From Stramonita haemastoma (lineage: Eukaryota > Mollusca > Gastropoda > Neogastropoda > Muricidae), in NCBI GenBank assembly GCA_030674155.1, contig CM060342.1, positions 20,383,598 to 20,447,597 on the forward strand: a DNA stretch of 64,000 nucleotides, written 5' to 3'. Of this stretch, positions 11,381-24,100 are shown one piece after another. The position numbers and the translations under genes were made by a program. The notes beneath the pieces are model-generated. The model made no database searches. It had not been told where the DNA came from and worked only from the letters and a program-made list of their open reading frames with translations. Positions within the stretch are counted from its first letter, which is position 1. Every line of letters starts with the position of its first letter.

Positions 11381-11856
11381 ATATCTCTCTCTCTCTCCTC
11401 CTTTCCTGCCCCTCCCCCTCTCTCTCTTGCCTGTGTGACTGTTTCTCTGTCTCTCTCTTTCCCTCTCTGTCCTTTTTGCCGTGAAAGAAATGCTTTTCAA
11501 AGAGAAGATTTTTTTGTACTTTGATGAAATGGCAGCTGTACAATGATGCTGCTCTTTGGAAAAAAAATTTGTTCTTGTCGGTCAAAGTGATTTGCTCAGT
11601 ATTTTTTTTCCACATGACGATGACATCAATAGTGGTGGAGATTGGGCAGAAGTAAATCAGAGCTAATTTAGTGTTTTAGAAGTAAAAAACTTTTTTTTTT
11701 CTTTTTACTTTTTTCCTCTAACCGTCAGTCCTTCTTTCCTGCTCTGCTGTGTCTTTGTTCGTCCCTCGCTGTCTTTTTCTTCCTTCTGTCTTTGTCTCCT
11801 CTTCATCCTTCTCTCGGTTTTTGTCTGTCTGTCTCTGCACTGTCTCTGTCTCTTCC
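11381..11856. other. CT-rich spacer and array leader, copy 2
   Basis: CT-rich sequence, then a unique piece (AATGGCAGCTGTACAATGATGCTGC, CACATGACGATGACATC) and a T-run. From about 11800 comes the array leader TCATCCTTCTCTCGG...CTCTTCC. Counterpart 50641-51101. No gene seen. Confidence 0.55.
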
Positions 11857-14800
11857 TACCATTTCCAATGTGTGTGGCGCCGGACCTGTGGCGACTCCGC
11901 AGCCCTGAAGAGCTGAGAAAGCTAGTTTCTTGCAAGGAAATCTGCCACGGTGTACATAACAAAAGCGAAGGAAGGCGCACACTAATAATGACAATATACA
12001 GCAATATCATGGACCACAGGCAAGTGCAGGGTCCCCTCCACATGCGCCCACACAAACGAACACACTGATAAACTTCTGTGCGCGCGCGCGTGCGAGCACG
12101 CATACCCACCCTTCCGGCCAAAAAGGTGCGGTTTTAGGGAAAGACGGGAGCCAAAGACTGGTTTTCAGGCCCGTTCTACTCCGACTTTTGCACGGTTACA
12201 GACCCCAAGGCACCAAGACAATATGGCACTGTATGCATACACTATCTCCTACCATTTCCGATGTGTGTGGCGCTAGACCTGTGGAGACTCCGCAGCCCTG
12301 GAGAGCTGAGAAAGCTAGTTTCTTGCAAGGAAATCTGCCACGGTGTACGCAACAAAAACAAAGCAGGGCGCACATTAATAATAATATACAGTATTATCAC
12401 GCACAACAGGCAAGCGCAGGGTCCCCTCGACATGCACGCACACAAACGAACACACTGACAAATACCTGCGCGCGCGCGCGGGCGTGCACGCACACCCACC
12501 TCCCGGCGAAAAAGGTGCGGTTTTAGGCAAAGACCAAGGTGCTAAAGTGTGGTGTTCAGGCCCCTCCTACCCCGACGTTTGCACGGTTGCAGACCCCAAG
12601 GCAGCAAGACAATATAGCACTGTATGTATACACCCCGTCCTACCATTTCCGATGTGTGTGGCGCCGGACCTGTGGCGAGTCTGCAGCCCTGGAAAGCTGA
12701 GAAAGGTAGTTTGTTGCATGAAAATCTGCCACGTTGTACGCAACAAAAACCAAGCAAGGTGCACACTAATAATGACAATATACAGCAATATGATGACTCA
12801 CAGGCAAGTACAGGGTCCCCTCCACATGCACGCACACAAACAAACACACTGACAAACACCTGCATGTATTCCCGTGCGCGCATGCATACCCAGCCCCCCT
12901 TGGTGAAAAAGGTGCAGGTTTAGGCAAAGACGGGACCCAAAGAGTTGTTTTCAGGCCCGTCCTACATCAATTTTTGCTCGGTTAGAGACCCCAAGGCACC
13001 AAGACAATGTGGCACTGTATGCATACACCCTCTCCTACCATTTCCGATGTGTGTGGCGCCGGACCTGTGGCGACTCCGCAGGTCTGGAGAGCTGAGAAAG
13101 CTAGTTTCTTGCGAGGAAATCTGCCACGGTGTACGTAACAAAAATTAAGCAAGACGCACAGTAATAATGACAATATACAGCGATATCATATACCACAGGC
13201 AAGTGCAGGGTCCCCTCCACATGTGCGCACGCAAACGAACAAACTGACAAACACCTTTGCGCGCGTGCGTGCGCGTACGAATACCCACCCCCCGGCGAAA
13301 AGCGTGCGGTTTTAGGCAAAGACGGGACCTAAAGAATGGTTTTCCGTTCCGTCCTATCCCGACTTTTGCACGGTTACAGACCCCAAGGCACCAAGACAAT
13401 ATGTCACTGTATGCATACACCCTCCCTTACCATTTCCGATGTGTTTGGCGCCGGACCTGTGGCGACTGCGCTGCCCTTGAGAGCTGAGAAAGCTAGTTTC
13501 TTCCAAGGAAATCTGCCACGGTGTACGCAACAAAAACCAAGCAGGGCGCACACTAACAATGACAATATACAGCAATATCATGCACCACAGGCAAGTGCAG
13601 GGTCCCCTCCACATGCGCGGACACAAACAAACACACTGACAAGCACCTGCGCGCGCGCGCGTGCGCGCACGCATGCCCACCCCCCGACAAAAAAGGTGCG
13701 GTTTTAGGTAAAGACGGGAGCCACAGAGTGGTTTTCAGGCCCGTCCTACCCCGACTTTTGCACGGTTACAGACCCCAAGGCACCAAGACAATATGGCACT
13801 GTATGCCTACACCCTCTCCTACCATTTGCGATGTGTGTGGCGCCGGACCTGTGGCGACTCCGCAGCCGTGGAGAGCTGAGAAAGCTAGTTTCTTGCAAGG
13901 AAATCTGTTACGGTGTACGCAAGAAAAACCAAGAAAGGCGAACGCTAATAATAACAATATACTGCAATATCATGACTCACAGGCAAGTGTAGGGTCCCCT
14001 CCTCGTGCGTGTACAGAAACGAACACACTGAGAAACACCAGCACGCGCGTGCGTGCGCGATGGCATACCCACCCCTCAGCGAAAAAGGTGCGGTTTTAGG
14101 CAAAGACGGGAGCCAAAGAGTGGTTTTCTGGCTCGCCCTACCCCGACGTTTGCACGGTTACAGACCCCAAGGCACCAAGACAATATGGCAGTGTTTGCAT
14201 ACACCCTGTCCTACCATTTCCGATGTGTGTGGCGCCGGACCTGTGGCAACTCTGCAGCCCTGGAGAGCTGAGAAAGCTAGTTTCTTGCAAGGAAATCTGC
14301 CATGGTGTACGGAAAAAAACCCAAGCAGTGTTCTCTCTAATAATAACAATATATAGCAATATCATGCACCACAGGCAAATGCAGGGTCCCCTCCACATGC
14401 ACACACACAAAGGAACACACTGACAAACACCTGCGCGTGTGCGCGTGCGCGCATGCATACCCACCCCTCCGATGGAAAATATGCGGTTTTATAGAAAGAC
14501 GGGACCCTAAGAGTGGTTTTCAGGCCCGTCCTACACCGACTTTTGCACGGTTACAGACCTCAAGGCACCAAGATAATATGGCAGTGTATGCATACACCCT
14601 CTCCTACCATTTCTGATGTGTGTGGCGCCGGACCTGTGGCGACTCCGGAGCCCTGAGAGCTGAGAAAGCTAGTTTCTTTCAAGGAAATCTGCCACAGTGT
14701 ACGCAAAAATAAACCTAGCAGGGCGCACACTAATAATGACAATATACAGCAATATCAAGCACCACAGGCAAGTGCAGGGTCCCCTTCCACATGCGGTCAC

Positions 14801-16433
14801 ACAAACGAACAGACTGATAAACACCTGCCGCGCGTGCGTGAGCGCACGCATACCCCCCCCCCCCCCCCTGGCGAAAAAGGTGCGGTTTTACGCAAAGATG
14901 GGACACAAAGAGTGGTTTTCAGGCCCGTCCTACCCCGACTTTACACGGTTACAGACCCCAATGGCACCAAGACAATATGGCACTGCATGCATACACACTC
15001 TCCTATCATTTCTGATGTGTGTGGCGCCGGACCTGTGGCGACTCCGTTGTCTGGAGAGCTAAGAAAGCTAGTTTCTTGCAAGGAAATCTGCCACGGTGTA
15101 CGCAACAAAAACCAAACAGGGCGCACGCTAATAATGACAATATACAGCAATATCATAACTCACAGGCTAAGTGCAGGGTCCCCTCCAAATGGGCGCACAC
15201 AAACGAACTCACTGACAAACACTTGCGCGCGCGTGCGTGCGTGCATGTATACCCCACCCCCTCCAGATGAAAAAGGTGCGGTTTTAGGCAATGACGGGAC
15301 ACAAAAAATGGTTTTCAGGCCCGTCCTTCCCCGACTTTTGCTTGGTTACAGACCCCTTGGCACCAAGATAATATGGTACTGTATGCATACACCCTGTCCT
15401 AACCATTTCCGATGTGTGTGGCGCCGGGCCTGTGGCGACTCCGCAGCCCTAGAGAGCTGAGAAAGCTAGTTTCTTGCAAGGAAATCTGCCACGGTGTACG
15501 CAACAAAAACCAAGCAGGGTGCATACTAATAATGACAATATACAGCAATATCATGCACCACAGGCAAGTGCAGGGTCCCCATCACATGCGCCACACAAAC
15601 AAAGGCACTGACAAACACCTGCGCGCGCGTACGTGCGCGCACGCATACCTAGCCCCCCTGGCGAAAAAAGTGCGGTTTTAGGCAAAGACGGGAGCCAAAG
15701 AGTGGTTTTCAGGCCCGTCCTACCCCGACTTTTGCACGGTTATAGACCCCAAGGCACCAAGACAATATGGCACTGTATGCATACACCCTCTCTTACCATT
15801 TCTGATGTGTGTGGCGCTTTACCTGTGGCGACTCCGCAGCCCTGGAGAGCTGAGAAAATTAGTTTCTTGCAAGGAAATCTGCAACGGTGTACGCAACAAA
15901 AACAAGTAGGGCGCATGTTAATAATGAAAATATACAGCAATATCATGCACCACAGGCAAGTGCAGGGTCCCCTCCACATTTGAACTTACAAACGAACACA
16001 CTGTCAAATAAATGCTAAATAGTGATTGCACCACGCATACCCTACCCCCCCGGCGAAATAGGTGCAGTTTTGGGCAAAGACGGGACCCAAAGAGTCGTTT
16101 TCAGGCCTGTTCTACCCCTACTAATGCACGGTTACAGAGCCTATGGCACCAAGACAATATGGCAGTGTATGCATACACCCTGTCCAACCATTTCCGATGT
16201 GTGTGGCACCGGACCTGTGGCGACTCCGCAGCCCTGGAGAGCTAGTTTCTTGCAAGGAAGTCTGCCACGGTGTACGCAACGAAAACTAAGGAAGACGCAC
16301 ACTAATAATGACAATATACAGCAATATCAAGCACCACAGGCAAGTGCAGGGTCCCCTCCACATGCGCGCACACAAAGGAACACACTGACAAACACCTTCG
16401 CGCGCGTGCGTGCGGGCACACATACCCCCCCCA

Positions 16434-16464
<31 letters not shown>

Positions 16465-17630
16465 CGAAAAAGGTTCGGTTTTAGGCAGAGATGGGACCCA
16501 ACGAGTTTTTTTCAGGCCCGTTCTAAACCCCGTCTTTTGCACGGTTACAGACCCCAAGGCACCAAGACAATATGGCAGTGTATGCATACACCCTCTCCTA
16601 CCATTTCCGATGTGTGTGGCGCCGGACCTGTGGCGACTCCACAATCCTGGAGAGCGGAGAAAGCTAGTTTTTTGGCAGGGAAATCTGCCACAGTGTATGC
16701 AACAAAACTCAAGCAGGGTGCACACTAATAATGACAATATACAGCAATATCATGCACCACAGGCAAGTGCAGGGTCCCCTCCACATGTGCGCACACAAAT
16801 GAACACACTGACGAACACCTGCTCGCGCGTGCGTTCGCGCACGCATACCCACCCCCCCATGAAACAGGTGCGGTTTTAGGCAAAGATGAGAGCCAAATAG
16901 TTTTTTCAGGCCCGTTCTATTTCGACTTTTGCACGGTTACAGACTCCAAGGCACCAAGACAATAAGGAACTATATGCATACACCCTCTCCTACCATTTCT
17001 AAAGTATGTGGCGCCGGATCTGTGGCGAGTCTGCAGCCCTGGAGAGCTAAGAAAGCTAGTTTCTCGCAAGGAAATCTGCCACGGTGTACGCAACAAAAAC
17101 GAAGCAGAGTGCACACTAATAATGACAATATACAGAAATATCATGCACCACAGGCAAGTGCAGGGTCCCCTCCATATGTCCGCACACAAACAAACACAAT
17201 GACAAACACCAGCGCGTGTGTACGAGCGCCCACGCATTTCCAGCCTCAGTCGAAAAAGGTGCGGTTTTAGGCAAAGACGGGACCCAAAGAGTGGTTTTCA
17301 GGCCCGTCCTACCCCGACGTTTGCACGGTTACAGACCCCAAGGCACCAAGACAATATGGCAGTGTATGCATACAACCTCTCCTACCATTTCTGATGTGTG
17401 TGGCGCCGGACCTGTGGCGAATCCGCAGTCCTGGTGGACTGAGAAAGCAAGTTTCTTGCAAGGAAATCTGCCACGGTGTACGCAACAAAAACGAAGCAGG
17501 GCGCACGCCAATGATGACAATATACAGTAATATCATGGGTCACTGGCAAGTGCAGGGTCCCCTCCACATGCGCGCACAGAAACGAAAAACACTGACAAAC
17601 ACCTGTGCCTGCGCGCGTGTGCGCACGCAT

Positions 17631-17666
<36 letters not shown>

Positions 17667-19992
17667 CGAAAAAGGTTCGGTTTTAGGCAAAGACGAGACC
17701 AAAAGATTGGTTTTCAGGCCAGTTCTACCCCGACTTTGGCAAGGTTACAGACCCCAAGGCACCAAGACAATATGGCACTGTAAGCATACACACCTCTCCT
17801 ACGATTTCCGATGTGTGTGGCGCCGGACCTGTGGCGACTCCGCAGCCCTGGAGAGCTGAGAAAGCTAGTTTCTTGCAAGGAAATCTGCCACGGTGTACGC
17901 AACAAAACTCAAGCAGGGCGCACACTAATAATGACAATATACAGCAATATGATGCACCACAGGCAAGTGCAGGGTCCCCCCACATGCGCGCACACAAACG
18001 AACACACTGACAAACACCTTCGTGCACGTGCGTGCGCGCACGCATACCCCCCCCCCCCCCCCCCCCCCTCCCCCCGGAGAAAAAAGTGCGGTTTTAGGCA
18101 AAGACGGGAGCCAAAGAGTGGTTTTCAGGCCCGTCCTACCCCAATTTTTGCACGGTTACAGACTCCAAGGCACCAAAACAATATTGCACTGTATGCCTAC
18201 ACCCTGTCCTACCATTTCCGATGTGTGTGGCGCCGGACCTCTGGCGACTCCGCAGCCCTGGAGAGCTGAGAAAGCTAGTTTCATGCAAGGAAATCTGCCA
18301 CGGTGTACGCAACAAAAAGCAAGCAGGGTGCACACTTATGATAACAATATACAGCAATATCATGCACCACAGGGAAGTGCAGGGTCCCCTCCACAAACGC
18401 GCACACAAACGAACACACTGATAAACACCTGTGCGCGCGCACGTGCGTGTACGGATACGCATTCCCCCGGCGAAAAAGGTGCGGTTTTATGTAAAGACGG
18501 GAGCCAAAGAGTTGTTTTCTTGCCCGTCCTACCCCGACTTTTGCACGGTTACTGACCCCAAGGCACCAAGACAATATGGCACTGTATGCATACACCTTCT
18601 GCTAACACTTTCCGATGTGTGTGGCGCCGGACCTGTGGCGACTCCGCAGTCCTGGAGAGCTGAGAAAGCTAGTTTCTTGCAAGGAAATCTGCCACGGTGT
18701 ATGTAACAAAAACCAAGCAGGGCGCATGTTAATAATGACAATATACAGCAATATCATGCACCACAGGCAAGTGCAGGGTCCCCTCCACATTTGAACTTAC
18801 AAACGAACACACTGTCAAATATCTGCGTGCGCGCGATTTCGCGCACACATCCCCACCCCGGCGAAAAAGGTGAGGTTTTGGGCAAAGACGGGACCCAAAG
18901 AGTGGTTTTCAGGCCCCTCGTACCCCGACTTTTGCACGGTTACAGACCCCAAGGCACCAAGACAATATGGCACTGTATGCCTATACCCTGTCCTACCATT
19001 TCCGATGTGTGTGGCGCCGGATCTGTGGCGACTCTGCAGCCCTGGAGAGCTGAGAAAGCTAGTTTTTGCAAGGAAATCTGCCACGGTATACGCAACAATA
19101 ACCAAGCAGGGTGCACACTAATAATGACAATATACAGCAATATCATGCACCACAGGCAAGTGCAGTGTTCCCTCCGTATGTGCACACACAAAGGAACACA
19201 CTGAGAAACACTTGCGCACGTGTGCGTACGCGCACGTATACCCACCCCCTCGGCGAAAAAGGTGCGGTTTAAGGCAAAGACGGGACCGAAAGAGTGGTTT
19301 TCAGGCCCTTTCTACTCTGACTTTTGCACGGTTGAGAGTTGAGAAAGCTAGTTTCTTGCAAGGAAATCTGCTACGGTTTAGGCAACAAAAACCAAGCAGG
19401 GCGCACACTAATAATGACAACATAGAGCAATATCATGCACCACAGGCAAGTGCAGGGTCCTCTCCACATTCGCGGATACAAACGAACAATCTGACAAACA
19501 CCTGCGCGCGCCTGCGTGCGCGCGCGCATACCCATCCCCCCGGCGAAAAAGGTGCGGTTTTAGGCAAAGACGGGAGCCATAGAGTGGTTTTCAGGCCCGT
19601 CCTACCCCGACTTTTGCACGGTTACAGACCCCAAGGCATCAAGACAATATGGCACTGTATGCATACACCCTCTCCTACCATTTCTGATGTGTGTGGTGCC
19701 GGACCTGTGGCGACTCTGCAGCCCTGGAGAGCTGAGAAAACTAGTTTTTGCAAGGAAATCTGCTACGGTATACGCAACAATAACCAAGCAGGGTGCACAC
19801 TAATAATGACAATATACAGCAATATCATGCACCACAGGCAAGTGCAGTGTTCCCTCCGTATGTGCACACACAAAGGAACACACTGAGAAACACTTGCGCA
19901 CGTGCGCGTACGCGCACGCATCCCCCACCCCTCGGCGAAAAAGGTGCGGTTTTAGGCAAAGACGGGACCCAAAGAGTTGTTTTCAGGCCCGT

Positions 19993-19994
<2 letters not shown>
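11857..19994 (+). repeat. Satellite A array, block 2 (about 21 monomers)
   Basis: Same landmarks as block 1; measured spacing 13436 to 13828 is 392 bp. Expanded C-tracts lie next to the palindrome at about 14846-14867, 16425-16462, 17631-17664 and 18048-18075. Near 16010-16030 one monomer has lost the palindrome to AT-rich sequence. The monomer near 19330 has lost ~150 bp. The block ends at CAGGCCCGTCC, where a GA microsatellite begins. Confidence 0.95.
16425..16462 (+). repeat. Expanded C-tract in satellite monomer
   Basis: About 38 bases, almost all C, directly after the GC palindrome and before GGCGAAAAAGG. Ordinary monomers have 5-8 C here. Similar expansions occur at 17631-17664, 18048-18075, 26587-26608, 27000-27021, 27803-27828, 52385-52421, 55285-55333 and 57686-57723. 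Confidence 0.9.

Positions 19995-20060
<66 letters not shown>
19995..20060 (+). repeat. (GA)n microsatellite, empty-site paralogue
   Basis: Pure AG repeat joining CAGGCCCGTCC of the satellite to GAAATATTATCTAG of the next module. It represents the uninterrupted version of the site that holds insertions at 28668-32749 and 57785-59321. Confidence 0.95.
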
Positions 20061-20065
<5 letters not shown>

Positions 20066-20761
20066 ATTATCTAGAATTATTTTTCTGGAATTGTCATCGT
20101 CATTATAGAATATGCAAAAATAACAGCCTGTCTTTCATTCGGTGGCTATAGGATAACATTGCAATTTCAACATAATTCCTTAAAAGCATGTGTCTTCCCC
20201 TGTCTCTCCTTCTTTAACTTCCCTGTTCCTTTACAGAGCTCATATTGAAGCTTTCACTTCAGGCTTTAAGATATTGAGTGCATTAAAAAAAAATATATAA
20301 TAATTTTTTTTTACTGCTGATGATAAATCCTATTATGAGTTTAAGGCTTTTTCTGATAGAAGGGTTTTTAATCAGATTGAAAACTTTGGAAAATATTCCA
20401 TGTACTTTATGGATTGAAATACCTATTTTGCAGCATAAAAGAATGCAGTGGGGTAGTAATAATGACATTTCTAAAGGCATAATATGTAGCTTTTTTACGG
20501 ATTTGAAAATATAAACAAATGATACCATTGATATTGCAATTATGAACCAACCCTGTTTTCCATAACGAGCTATACGTCTGAATTTCTTTACTTACTGCCT
20601 TCATTACAAGATAGTGCCTGTTCCGCGACCCTATCCAGATGGAATCTTACAGTTTTGACATTCTCTATAACTGTGTAGACTCCTGCGTTTAACATCCTGT
20701 CTCTTTGTGTAAAATGTCACAGTCATTCTGGTGCTTTACACTAATTTCCCTGTCTTTGCAG
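20061..20761 (+). other. Splice-module, 5' part, copy 1
   Basis: Starts GAAATATTATCTAG. A first acceptor-like site TTCCTTTACAG ends at 20236, followed by GCTCATATTGAAGC. Further on is a stretch that reads ADDKSYYEFKAFSDRR in one frame, then the lead-in to the exon-like block. Paralogues are 32750-33456 and 59322-60005. No protein is recognised. Confidence 0.45.
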
Positions 20762-20961
20762 AGGCCAGGAAATTCTGAAAGACTGCACAGAAAAAGTGGG
20801 TCATACTGACTACGCAAAATGTGGACTGCATGATTATGCTAATGTGATCTTCATGTTTATGCAGATGTGGTCACGTGCGGCCTGCGGGTGAAGGCAGGAG
20901 AGCAATGGCTGGGGAAGAGGACTGAGTGGTTCCGTGGAGAGGGGAGTCATCCACGCGAACC
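20762..20961 (+). pseudogene. Exon-like block, copy 2
   Basis: 200 bp between CTGTCTTTGCAG and ACC|GTGAGTTTC. The frame EILKDCTEKVGHTDYAKC, then GLHDYANVIFMFMQMW, ends at TGA after ~44 codons. Nearly identical to copies 3 and 5. Confidence 0.4.
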
Positions 20962-21098
20962 GTGAGTTTCTTTTTTCAGATATGATTAATATGGTTGTTT
21001 TTTTTCTCTGTGGCTAGGAAAATCAGGTGTGCTTTTTTCAGTACACACAAGATTTTCTGCCCATACCTCTCTCTCTGTGTTTCTCTAGTCTGTGTGAC
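20962..21098. other. Intron-like sequence after exon-like block 2
   Basis: Conserved donor-side sequence ending in CTCTCTCTGTG before the GTCT microsatellite. No gene seen. Confidence 0.45.
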
Positions 21099-21130
<32 letters not shown>

Positions 21131-21196
21131 CTGTCTGTCTGTCTGTCGGTCCGTCCGTCCGTCCGTCCGTCCGTCCGTCCGTCCGTCTGTCTGTCC
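21099..21196 (+). repeat. (GTCT)n-(GTCC)n compound microsatellite, copy 2
   Basis: TCTG tetramers switching to TCCG. It joins directly to the satellite in mid-monomer at CACAGAAATGAACACACTG, the same junction as in the copies at 33898 and 60455. Confidence 0.93.
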
Positions 21197-21198
21197 GG

Positions 21199-24100
21199 CG
21201 CACAGAAATGAACACACTGACAAACAGCTGTGCGCACGCGTGCACGCACGCAAAACCCACCGCCCGGCGAAAAAGGTGCGGTTTTAGGGAAAGACGGGAC
21301 CCAAAGAGTGGTTTTCAGGCCCGTCGTACTCCGACTTTTGCACGGTTACAGACCCCAAGGCACCAAGACAATATGGCACTGTATGCATACACCCTCTTGT
21401 ACCATTTCCGATGTGTGTGGCGCCGGACCTGTGGCGACTCCGCAGCCCTGGAGAGCTGAGAAAGCTAGTTTCATGCAAGGAAATCTGCCACGGTGTACGG
21501 AACAAAAACCAAGCAGGGCTCACACTAATAATGACAATATACAGGAATATCATGCACCACAGGCAAGTTCCGGGTCCCCTCTACATGTGCGCACACAAAT
21601 GAACACACTGACAAACACCTGCGCGTATTTGCGTGCGCAAACGTATACCCACCCCCCGGCGAAAAAGGTGCAGTTTTAGGCAAAGACGGACCGAAAGCGT
21701 TTTTTTCAGGCCCGTCCTACCCCGACGTTTGCACGGTTACAGACCCCAAGTCACCAAGACAATATGGCAGTGTATGCATACACCCTCTCCTACTATTTCC
21801 GATATGTGTGGCGCCGGACCTATGGCGACTCCGCAGCCCTGGAGAGCTGAGAAAGCTAGTTTCTTGCAAGGAAGTCTGTCACGGTGAAACCAAGCAGGGC
21901 GCACACTAATAATGACAATATACAGCAATATCATGCCTCACAGGCAAGTGCAGGGTCCCCTCCGCATGCGCGCTCACAAACGAACACACTGACAAACACC
22001 TGCGCGCGCGTGCGTGCGCGCACGATACCCAACCCCCATGCGAAAAAGGTGCAGTTTAAGTGAAAAACGGTACCCAAAGAGTGGTTTTCAGGCCCGTTCT
22101 TCCGCGACTTTTGCACGGTAACAGACCCCAAGGCACCAAGACAATATGGCACTGTATGCATACAACCTCTCCTACCATTTCCCATGTGTGTGGCGCCGAG
22201 CATATGGCGACTCTGCAGCCCTGGAGAGCTGAGAAAGCTAGTTTCTTGCAAGGAAATCTGCCACGGTGTACATAACAAAAACCAAGCAGGGCGCACACTA
22301 ATAATGACAATATACAGTAGTATCATGCACCACAGCAAAGTGCAGGGTCCCCTCCACATGTGTGCACACAATTGAACACACTGACAAATACCTGCGCGTG
22401 CGTGCGTGTGCGCACTCATTTCCACCCCCTTGCCGAAAAAGGTGCGGTTTTAGGAAAGACGGGAGCCAAAGAGTGGTTTTCAGGTCCCTTCTACCCCGAC
22501 TTTTGCACGGTTACAGACCCCAAGGCACCAAGACAATATTGCACTGTATGCATACACCCTCTCTTACCATTTCTGATGTGTGTGGCGCCGGACCTGTGGT
22601 GACTCTGCAGCACTTGAGAGCTGAGAAAGCTAGTTTCTTGCAGCGAAATCTGCCACGGTGTACGCAACAAAAATCATGCAGGCGCACTCTAATAATGACA
22701 GTATACAACAATATCATGCGTCACAGGCAAGTGCAGGTTCCCCTCCACATGCGCGCACACAAACGAACACACTGACGAACATCTGCGCGTGTGCACGCAC
22801 TTGCGCATGCATACCCACCCCCCGACGAAAAAGGTTCAGTTTTAGGCAAAGACGGGAGCCAAAGAGGTCTTTTTAGTCCCGCCCTAACCCGACTTTTGCA
22901 CGGTTACATACCCCAAGGCACCAAGACAGTATGGCACTGTATGCATACACCCTCTCCTACCATATACGATGTGTGTGGCGCTGGACCTGTTGCGACTCCG
23001 CTGCCGTGGAGAGCTGAGAAATCTAGTTTCTTGCAAGGAAATCTACCACAGTGTAGGCAACAAAAACCAAGCAGGGCGCACACTATTATTGACAATATAC
23101 AGCAATATCATGCACCACAGGCAAGGACAAGGTCCCACCCACATGTGTGCACACAAATGAACACACTGACAAACACCTGCGCGTGCACGCATGCACGCAT
23201 GCATACCCATATCCGCCGAAAAATGTGCGGTTTTAGGCAAAGACGGGAGCCAAAGAGTGGTTTTCTGGCCCGTCCTACCCCGACTTTTGCACAGTTACAG
23301 ACCCCAAGGCACCAAGACAATATGGCACTGTATGCATACACCTTCTCCTACCATTTCCGATGTGTGTGGCGCCGAACCTGTGGCGATTCCGCTGCCCTGG
23401 AGAGCTGAGAAAGCTAGTTTCTTGCAAGGAAATCTGCCACGGTGTACGCAACAAAAACCAAGCTGGGCGCACACTAATAATGACAATATACACCAATATC
23501 ATGCTCCACAGGCAAGTGCAGGGTCCCCTCCACATGCGCGCACACAAAAGAACACACTGACAAACACCTGTGCGCGCGTGCTTGCACGCACGCATACCCG
23601 CCCCCCAGCGAAAATGGTGCGGTTTTAGGCAAAGACGGGACCCGAAGAGTGGTTTTCAGGGCCGTCCTATCCCGACTTTTGCACGGTTACAGACCCCAAG
23701 GCACCAAGATGATATGACACTGTATGGATACACCCTCTCCTACTATTTCCGATGTGTGTGTCGCCGGACCTGTGGCGACTACGCAGCCCTGGAGAGGTGA
23801 GAAAGTTTCTTGCAAGGATATCTGCCACGGTGTACACAACAAAAACCAAGCAGGCCGCACACTAATAATGACAATATGTAGCGATATCATGCACCACAGG
23901 CAAGTGCAGGGTCCCCTCCACATGCGTGCACACAACCAAACCCACTGACAAACACCTGCTCGCGCGCGCGTGCGCGCACGCATATCCACCCCCACTGGCG
24001 AAAAAGGTGCGAGTTTAGGCAAAGACGGGACCCAAAGAGTGGGTTTCAGTCTAGTCCTTCCCCGACTTTTGCACTTTTACAGACCCCCAGGCACCAAGAC

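Noticed and set aside
11130..11615. Thr-Asp-Gly-Arg repeat frames, also near 21000, 33750 and 60300
   Set aside because: Tetranucleotide repeat; not conserved in frame between copies.
20407..20604. Minus-strand 65-codon frame repeated at 33101 and 59651
   Set aside because: Lies antisense across the intron-like part of the splice-module; the copies are similar only because the DNA is duplicated, and no domain is visible.
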